Shown here in pieces: positions 34,725 through 34,761 of a stretch of 34,761 bases of DNA; within the stretch, counting starts at the first letter, position 1, and each line of letters starts with the position of its first letter. The DNA comes from a virus. The stretch lies in IMG/VR virus record IMGVR_UViG_3300022751_000034, positions 1-34,761 of that record; one strand, written 5' to 3'. The notes below the pieces were generated by a model. The model made no database searches. It had not been told where the DNA came from and worked only from the letters and a program-made list of their open reading frames with translations. The position numbers and the translations under genes are program-made.

Positions 34725-34761
34725 ATGCACTAATGTTGTTTGTAAGTGGAGTCATAAATGT

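Noticed and set aside
1-34761. Stop-codon recoding as known in some crAss-like phages
   Set aside because: Core genes read through in the standard code with ordinary TAA stops; the only hint is the malformed tRNA at 34436.
1-34761. CRISPR array, integrase with attachment sites, holin or lysin
   Set aside because: Looked for and not found; repeats present are not spacer-type, and no protein shows these signatures.

Overview
The window is a 34.8 kb stretch of an AT-rich (roughly one-third G+C by eye) tailed-phage genome, almost certainly infecting a member of the Bacteroidota. Evidence for the host group: start codons are preceded by A-rich leaders instead of Shine-Dalgarno sequences; several genes carry boxes of the Bacteroidota sigma-factor type (TANNTTTG); many small proteins look like families I know only from Bacteroidota phages and mobile elements; and a GC-rich repeat ending in ATCCCTAACGC, typical of that phylum, lies at 20347-20436. 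The terminase, portal and capsid proteins place it in Caudoviricetes. A crAss-like affiliation is possible but not shown. No integrase, holin or lysin is visible.

Layout. (1) 1-18408, minus strand: reading in the direction of transcription, about ten small proteins, a PD-(D/E)XK-type nuclease with a partner, a P-loop protein, a free-standing HNH endonuclease, then the packaging and head module (candidate small terminase, TerL, portal, scaffold-like protein, major capsid protein), further virion proteins and the start of a fibre-like protein cut by the window edge. Two plus-strand cargo genes (3383-4072, a candidate 2-oxoglutarate/iron oxygenase; 5386-5688, a membrane or lipoprotein) sit inside the virion genes, each with its own promoter and a near-identical terminator. 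(2) 18409-19316: a divergent non-coding region rich in repeats, the best origin/control candidate. (3) 19317-22948, plus strand: small early-type genes. (4) 30883-22974, minus strand: small genes, GIY-YIG endonuclease, SLOG/DUF2493 protein, and a tightly overlapping winged-helix / C5-cytosine methyltransferase / winged-helix set. (5) 30884-31631: non-coding, dense in RNA structure. (6) 31632-32217: seven tRNA genes. (7) 32399-34316, plus strand: five genes, four of them with their own promoter, including a MESH1-like (p)ppGpp hydrolase and a KTSC protein. (8) 34320 to the end: another tRNA-like gene set among strong RNA stems.

The most striking system is at 31488-32217. A 23-codon mini-ORF precedes an intrinsic terminator and the tRNA array. 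Codons 6-17 of the mini-ORF are an unbroken run of Leu, Phe, Ser, Cys and Tyr codons. These are exactly the five amino acids served by the seven tRNAs, and all seven anticodons have at least one cognate codon in the run. The RNA can form mutually exclusive 1:2, 2:3 (antiterminator) and 3:4 (terminator) pairings placed as in classical leader-peptide attenuation. I infer a self-sensing, attenuation-controlled tRNA operon.

Other genome-wide signals: a phage-specific promoter class (GTAACCTT, 15-16 nt, TNTAAN; 11 copies), a palindromic operator-like element (TTATTCAA-NN-TTGAATAA; 7 copies), and a strongly over-represented 9-mer ATCCGCCGA (at least 13 copies, coding and non-coding).
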